A stretch of 64,000 bases of DNA from Deltaproteobacteria bacterium. GTDB lineage: Bacteria; Bdellovibrionota; JAJCYS01. This document shows positions 62,283-64,000 of the stretch, piece after piece. Each line of letters begins with the position of its first letter. The first letter of the stretch is position 1. Made by a program: the position numbers and the translations under genes. The DNA is taken from NCBI GenBank assembly GCA_029262815.1, contig JAJCYS010000044.1, positions 20,393 through 84,392 on the forward strand, given 5' to 3'. The notes under the pieces are model-generated. The model made no database searches and was not told the DNA's origin. It worked only from the letters and a program-made list of their open reading frames with translations.

Positions 62283-63890
62283 CTACGGATTCTTCACATA
62301 CGCATTCGGTCGCATGTAAAACCACCAGTTTAGTAATAAACACATAGAATAAAATATCGCAAATCCATACAACGCATACTCAGGTGTCATCGCTTTAATT
62401 TGTTCGCCAAATACCTTTGGAATTATAAATGCACCATATGCCGCCACTGCTGAAGTCCAACCTAACACGGGACCAGCCTGTTCTTCATTAAACACAACTG
62501 AAATAGTTCTAAATGTGGAACCATTTCCTAATCCAGTTGCGGTAAATAAAATGATAAATAAAACGAAAAAAGGCCAAAAATGAATTTCGGGCGTGGCAGA
62601 TCGATACGCAGCACTCATAAAATATGCTACCCCGAGTGCCGAAAGGACCATTACGATGGATACAATTTGAGTAACCTTTGCACCCCCTACTTTGTCAGAA
62701 ATCCACCCTCCTACGGGTCGAATAAGTGCACCTATAAAAGGTCCCATCCATGCATACATCAAGGCACTAGGCCCATTAGGATTAACTGCACTATGTAACC
62801 ATTCACCACCTGGCCCCATCACATGTTTGTAACCAAAAATAACCTTTATAGCTAAAGGAAACGCCGCAGAATACCCTATAAAAGAACCAAAAGTCATCGT
62901 ATAAATAACGGTCATTGCCCATGTATGTTTGTTATTAAATATTTTGTACTGTCGCTTCAAATTTTGTTGCAGTGCCCCAGTTGTCAAATATCTCATCAGA
63001 AGTACAGTTGCAGTTATTACAAGTGGCAAAACAATCCATTTACTCAACAACCCTATACCTGTAGGTGGGGGTAATATTAAATACAATCCACCTGTTGCTG
63101 TCAGGAGCCCGATAGAAAGAAGTGCAGATATTTTCAAAAAAGCTGACAGAGGATGTCCAGGATCCGGTGTCACTTTTTCGTTCACAAGGTTATTCATGCC
63201 GAACCACCCCAAAAAAGCGAGCGGAACCAACAACAGCAACCAAATAAATCCTGCATTGTGAATAAAAGTTTCCGTACCGACAGGGATTTTTCCGATCAGG
63301 GTGCCACTTGTGTTGACGAGTTGTTTAGATTTGCCTCCAAACATACCAAAAGTCATCACCAGCGGGACTAAAATCTGCATCGTGGTTACACCAAAGTTTC
63401 CTAAACCTGCATTCAGTCCAAGTGAAGTTCCCTGTACTTTTTTGGGGAAGAAGAAACTAATGTTTGACATGGATGAAGCAAAATTGCCGCCACCAAATCC
63501 TGAAAGCAAAGCCAGAATCTGGTATACCCAGAGGGGTGTGTTCACATCTTGCAAAGCAATCCCAGTCCCGATAGCTGGAATCATCAGTAACGCTGTTGTA
63601 AAAAATATCGTATTTCGACCACCAGCTATTCGAATAAAAAACGTACTGGGAATTCTTAGGGTTGCACCTGATAATCCAGCTATCGACATGAGCATAAAAA
63701 GCTCAGACTTAGCAAACGGGTATCCTAGATTAAGCATTTGAACCGTTATGATTCCCCAATACAACCAGACTGCAAATCCACAAAGCAAACTTGGGATTGA
63801 AATCCAAAGATTCCTATTCGCTATCGCCTTACCTTTTTCTTCCCAAAATTCAGAATCTTCAACTCTCCACTCAGTCACATTTGGTGGCAT
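62283..63890 (-). CDS. narK: NarK-type nitrate/nitrite transporter
   Basis: Inner-membrane transporter of the nitrate/nitrite porter (NNP) branch of MFS; 535 residues with about twelve hydrophobic helices. Signature elements are GGGNFASSMSNISFFFPKK with GLNAGLGNFGVTTMQ in the first half, and GPFIGALIRPVGGWISDKVGG and ATGLGNGSTFRTI in the second half. It begins with ATG 63890 near the window end. Its partner downstream is the hemerythrin-like gene; upstream genes lie outside the window. Import of nitrate or exchange for nitrite fits. No nitrate reductase is seen. Confidence 0.9.
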   Translation of the reverse strand: MPPNVTEWRVEDSEFWEEKGKAIANRNLWISIPSLLCGFAVWLYWGIITVQMLNLGYPFAKSELFMLMSIAGLSGATLRIPSTFFIRIAGGRNTIFFTTALLMIPAIGTGIALQDVNTPLWVYQILALLSGFGGGNFASSMSNISFFFPKKVQGTSLGLNAGLGNFGVTTMQILVPLVMTFGMFGGKSKQLVNTSGTLIGKIPVGTETFIHNAGFIWLLLLVPLAFLGWFGMNNLVNEKVTPDPGHPLSAFLKISALLSIGLLTATGGLYLILPPPTGIGLLSKWIVLPLVITATVLLMRYLTTGALQQNLKRQYKIFNNKHTWAMTVIYTMTFGSFIGYSAAFPLAIKVIFGYKHVMGPGGEWLHSAVNPNGPSALMYAWMGPFIGALIRPVGGWISDKVGGAKVTQIVSIVMVLSALGVAYFMSAAYRSATPEIHFWPFFVLFIILFTATGLGNGSTFRTISVVFNEEQAGPVLGWTSAVAAYGAFIIPKVFGEQIKAMTPEYALYGFAIFYSMCLLLNWWFYMRPNAYVKNP

Positions 63891-64000
63891 ACAAAACTCC
63901 TCTATGTAACACCATTTACCTGGTTCAGTATTATTCTTCGATACTTCGAAGTACTTCAGGTGCTTTATGCCTCATTATTCTTTGAACAACGCTATGCATC
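63891..64000. promoter_or_regulatory. Region upstream of narK (window end)
   Basis: Probably contains the promoter of narK on the minus strand. The overlapping words ACTTCGAAGT and CGATACTTCG form a short dyad near 63938-63952. It is not a good FNR or NarL site. Nothing more can be said from this piece. Confidence 0.3.

Noticed and set aside
63791..63985. Plus-strand ORF at the window end
   Set aside because: It lies antisense to narK and its promoter region and has no supporting signal.

Overview
The window is about 64 kb of AT-leaning bacterial chromosome (by eye roughly 40% G+C), densely coded on both strands. It comes from a didermic, Gram-negative organism: there are many Sec signal peptides and lipoprotein lipoboxes, a probable outer-membrane beta-barrel, an LpxH/MsbA-like lipid A pair, a lytic transglycosylase and a type IV prepilin-like protein. 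The three-gene SdhCAB/FrdCAB with a b558-type anchor, the PrkA-YeaH-SpoVR set and the b6-type cytochrome with an octaheme cytochrome suggest a proteobacterial, 'deltaproteobacterial' or Bdellovibrionota-like lineage. No rRNA or marker gene here fixes the taxonomy. No phage, transposase or CRISPR array was seen.

Layout. 0-3.3 kb: a partial ORF, an MltD-like lipoprotein and convergent folC. 3.4-6.8 kb: glycolytic operon gap-pgk-tpiA-secG. 6.9-10.5 kb: tRNA-Leu(GAG), then succinate dehydrogenase/fumarate reductase. 10.5-18.7 kb: queuosine-precursor-type transporter, a 1344-residue orphan membrane protein preceded by a tiny ORF, a prepilin-like gene and an MsbA/LpxH pair. 18.7-24.2 kb: prkA-yeaH-spoVR and a DapF-like protein that lacks the second catalytic cysteine. 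24.3-24.8 kb: tRNA-Lys(UUU) with a duplicated 3' end. 24.8-29.8 kb: secreted small protein, beta-barrel, FMN-bind-like protein and a membrane-bound PP2C/SpoIIE-type phosphatase. 29.8-34.6 kb (minus): Rieske, b6-type cytochrome b, octaheme HAO-like cytochrome, CBS protein and a methyltransferase.

34.8-47.4 kb: secreted helical-repeat proteins, including a PPP phosphatase fused to HEAT-like repeats and an HExxH protein, interrupted on the plus strand by ferritin and an HSD10-thiolase-DUF1343-DUF3147 operon. 47.4-50.9 kb (minus): Fur-family regulator followed by a ZrgA/DUF3299/ABC cluster resembling zinc uptake, with a palindromic candidate operator between them. 50.9-64 kb: SDR, AI-2E permease, a cell-surface lipoprotein with five Ig-like repeats and a fibrinogen-like domain, AIM24-family protein, Bcr/CflA exporter, tandem secreted lipase-like genes, two secreted proteins, and narK with a hemerythrin-like gene.

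The most interesting system is the cluster at 30.9-34.6 kb. It looks like a quinol-oxidising Rieske/cytochrome b6 core with no cytochrome c1 or f, whose natural partner appears to be a membrane-anchored octaheme cytochrome of the hydroxylamine oxidoreductase family. It could link the quinone pool to nitrogen-oxide chemistry. The nitrate/nitrite transporter at the window end fits a nitrogen-oxide metabolism, but the two loci are 28 kb apart and the link is inference.
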